Of a stretch of DNA of 64,000 nucleotides, positions 62,164-64,000 are shown piece after piece. Origin of the DNA: DAOVGZ01 sp964477815 (GTDB lineage: Bacteria > Babelota > Babeliae > Babelales > Vermiphilaceae); the NCBI GenBank assembly GCA_964477815.1, contig CAYZEO010000001.1, positions 46,506 through 110,505 on the forward strand. The letters are read 5' to 3'. The translations under genes were made by a program, and so were the position numbers. Under the pieces are notes generated by a model. It was not told the DNA's origin, did not search any database, and saw nothing but the letters and a program-made list of their open reading frames with translations. The number at the start of each line of letters is the position of its first letter. Position 1 is the first letter of the stretch.

Positions 62164-63078
62164 TTATATCACTTTATTAAAAATTCTTTTCCACCGAACC
62201 CTTCTCCAGAAATCTATTGGATGCTTGATCAGATCTAAAATCCACCATTCCTCGTCTGTATCTATCGACCAGATTCTATACATAATTTTGCCATGAATTA
62301 ATCGGCCGTCAATTGGTCCAAACCAACGAGAATCTGTGCTTCCACCCCTATTGTCCCCCATTACCCAAAACTGATTGTCCCCTAACTTAACGGAAAATTC
62401 ATCACTTCCCGTCCAATAGTTTTCCTTGCATTCTTCACTTCTATTTCCTAATTGAGGATATATTGGCGTTCCTGGATATACAACTGAAGGAGTGCCTCCT
62501 TCCATAACAATTCTGTCTTTCAAGATTCTATAAAATGGCTGATCACTAAAAGGACGACTCGGATCGAATGATTTGGACACAATAACGCCCCCTAATTGTT
62601 GCACATTATCTCTCCGGATATACCGAGCAATTTTTCGAGGATCCTTCTTCCAAACTCTCACAAGTGGATAGCTATTCAAATACGGCTCATTAAGTTTTTT
62701 TCCATTTAGATAAACTACTGGTTTCCCATTTTCAATAACACCTTTTACATGATCACCAGGAATGCCGATCACCCTCTTGGTCCAGTTGGTTGGTCCCCAG
62801 ACATAATCTTGAAAAATTCTTACCAATTTATTTTTTGAATATTGGTATGTTGGATCGTTAAACGCAATAATTTGACCATTTTTGATACTGGTGAAATATG
62901 GAGTCAACTTATCCGCAAAAAAACGCTCCCCCGCAAGCATAGTTGTTTCCATGGACCCTGTTGGCACTCTATAAAGACCGAAACCAAAAGTTCTAATCAA
63001 ATATACAATAAGCAGTAAAATCGCAATTTCTTTTATATTTGACCAAAAACCAGCCTTCCGATTACGTACCGCTGCCAT
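62164..63078 (-). CDS. lepB: Signal peptidase I, second copy
   Basis: The 304-residue paralog aligns with the neighbour over its full length, including PTGSMETTM, WTKRVIGIPGD, YVWGPTNWTKRV, GSTDSRWFGPIDGRLIHGKIMYRIW and the ending FWRRVRWKRIF. Differences are concentrated in the N-terminal 15 residues and the central insert. Only 86 bases separate the pair, so it is a tandem duplication with both copies apparently intact. A larger export load or different substrates could explain retaining both. Confidence 0.94.
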   Translation of the reverse strand: MAAVRNRKAGFWSNIKEIAILLLIVYLIRTFGFGLYRVPTGSMETTMLAGERFFADKLTPYFTSIKNGQIIAFNDPTYQYSKNKLVRIFQDYVWGPTNWTKRVIGIPGDHVKGVIENGKPVVYLNGKKLNEPYLNSYPLVRVWKKDPRKIARYIRRDNVQQLGGVIVSKSFDPSRPFSDQPFYRILKDRIVMEGGTPSVVYPGTPIYPQLGNRSEECKENYWTGSDEFSVKLGDNQFWVMGDNRGGSTDSRWFGPIDGRLIHGKIMYRIWSIDTDEEWWILDLIKHPIDFWRRVRWKRIFNKVI

Positions 63079-63160
63079 ATAAGTTCCTTTTTTAAACCAT
63101 TATCCTATTAAATGGTTCATCATAGCACATTTTATGGCAAATCACCCAAGCAACTTGCTC

Positions 63161-64000
63161 CTAGCCTTCGATTGCCACTTCACCGCGCAAAAGTTTTTTA
63201 TAGTAATCAGATTTTTTCATCAACTGATCACGAGAATAGAATATAAGATTTTTCTCATGAGCAACCAGAGAAACATCAAGAATACCGACTGCCTTCTCAA
63301 GGGTATGTAGTCGGTGTGCAATCACAAATGTAATAGCATAGCGGGCAAGCTCATCAATCATATCAGTAATCGCCTGCTCACTCACTTCATCAAGAGAACT
63401 CGTCGGCTCATCAATTAAAATAAGTGATGGTTTAAAATAGTTAGTACGCAAATAAAGAGATGCGAAATTAAGGCGCTGTCTTTGTCCAACAGAAAGATTC
63501 ATACCACCTTCACCAACCGCCGACTCAAGACCCTCCTTTTGTTCAAAAATCATCCAAACGCCAACTCGCTTGAGCATATTTATCAATATATCGTCAGGAA
63601 AAAGTTCATGATCTTTAGGAAGACCTAGCAATAAACTATCACGCACCGTGCCACTCATGTTACTTGCCGTTTGCCCTTGCATCGCAACCAATTGACGACG
63701 ATCATCATCGGTGATTTCGTACATAGAAACACCATTTATAGCAACATCCCCCGTTGTTGGACGAAGCTGCCCTCCCAAGATAGAAATTAACGTTGTTTTA
63801 CCAGCCCCCGATGGTCCGATAATGCCATATAGTTTCGACTCTTGAGATCGAGGAATAACAAGACTCAAAGAGTGATCTTCAAAAATTTGTGCTTTCTTCG
63901 TGTAGTAAAAATGAAGATCCAAGGCTTGTATCGTTATTTTTTCTGTTTTTGGCAATTCAATTTCCGGTGCATCTTGAGCCAAAACAGGAAACGTTTGTAA
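63161..64000 (-). CDS. ABC transporter ATPase domain, 5' end outside window
   Basis: The frame is open to the window edge with no good start, so the N-terminal part is missing. Present are Walker A GPSGAGKTT, a Q loop (VAMQGQTA), the signature LSVGQRQRLNFASLY, Walker B LILIDEPTSSLDE, and H loop VIAHRLHT. It ends KKLLRGEVAIEG. The LSVGQ signature and position at the C-terminus suggest a fused exporter (membrane domain first, as in MsbA or bacteriocin exporters). Substrate is unknown. It precedes the lepB pair on the same strand. Confidence 0.85.
   Translation of the reverse strand, partial: LQTFPVLAQDAPEIELPKTEKITIQALDLHFYYTKKAQIFEDHSLSLVIPRSQESKLYGIIGPSGAGKTTLISILGGQLRPTTGDVAINGVSMYEITDDDRRQLVAMQGQTASNMSGTVRDSLLLGLPKDHELFPDDILINMLKRVGVWMIFEQKEGLESAVGEGGMNLSVGQRQRLNFASLYLRTNYFKPSLILIDEPTSSLDEVSEQAITDMIDELARYAITFVIAHRLHTLEKAVGILDVSLVAHEKNLIFYSRDQLMKKSDYYKKLLRGEVAIEG

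Overview
The window looks like an AT-rich chromosome segment of a host-dependent bacterium. The best match I can suggest is the Dependentiae (TM6) lineage, or a similar protist-associated group. This is inferred from gene content and was not tested by any search. The indications are two adjacent ATP/ADP-translocase-type nucleotide transporters, two tandem cPLA2-like phospholipases, three DedA/VTT-family membrane proteins, a minimal Suf system, and many small exported lysine-rich or coiled-coil proteins that I do not recognise. No transposase, prophage, integrase or CRISPR array was seen.

Layout. 0-5.3 kb: a DUF4097-like protein cut by the window edge, a small secreted protein, tRNA-Ala, dsbD, and three small exported proteins that look paralogous. 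The first of the three contains a 100-N scaffold gap. 5.3-10.2 kb (minus): hpf, der, dnaX, SRP RNA, tRNA-Ser and rpsB with a histone-like tail. 10.4-13.4 kb: two nucleotide transporters. 14-19.7 kb: lon, a lysine-repeat protein, cmk and recJ. 19.8-25.5 kb: two phospholipase-like genes, lysS and an ftsB-like gene. 25.7-31.1 kb: a lipoprotein protease (ctp), a 52-residue membrane ORF, glmS, rpsI, tRNA-Thr, a dksA-like gene and tadA. 31.2-40.9 kb (plus): gyrB, a gene interrupted at an A10 run, tilS, a tonB-like gene, a flavin oxidoreductase/epimerase pair and dnaJ. 40.9-53.2 kb: an accessory block of exported coiled-coil proteins, interspersed with nurA, sufU, an exported HAD phosphatase, three VTT proteins and an orphan HEPN-type protein. 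53.3-60 kb (minus): sufCBDS, a GspE/PilB ATPase split into two ORFs, a FUN14-like protein and HU. 60-64 kb: tRNA-Leu, tRNA-Cys, a rhodanese lipoprotein, two tandem lepB genes and an ABC ATPase cut by the window edge.

How the genes fit together. The housekeeping genes (replication, translation, protein quality control, Fe-S assembly, envelope precursor synthesis) are scattered as single genes. rpsB lacks an adjacent tsf and rpsI lacks an adjacent rplM. The remaining capacity goes to import from a host (nucleotide transporters, TonB-like protein), secretion (two signal peptidases, GspE/PilB-type ATPase, ABC exporter) and exported proteins that probably face the host or envelope. Several exported proteins have a methionine right at the predicted signal-peptidase site. 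Several genes end or join at poly-A runs where slippage could matter. Several tRNA genes are followed by related short palindromic repeats.
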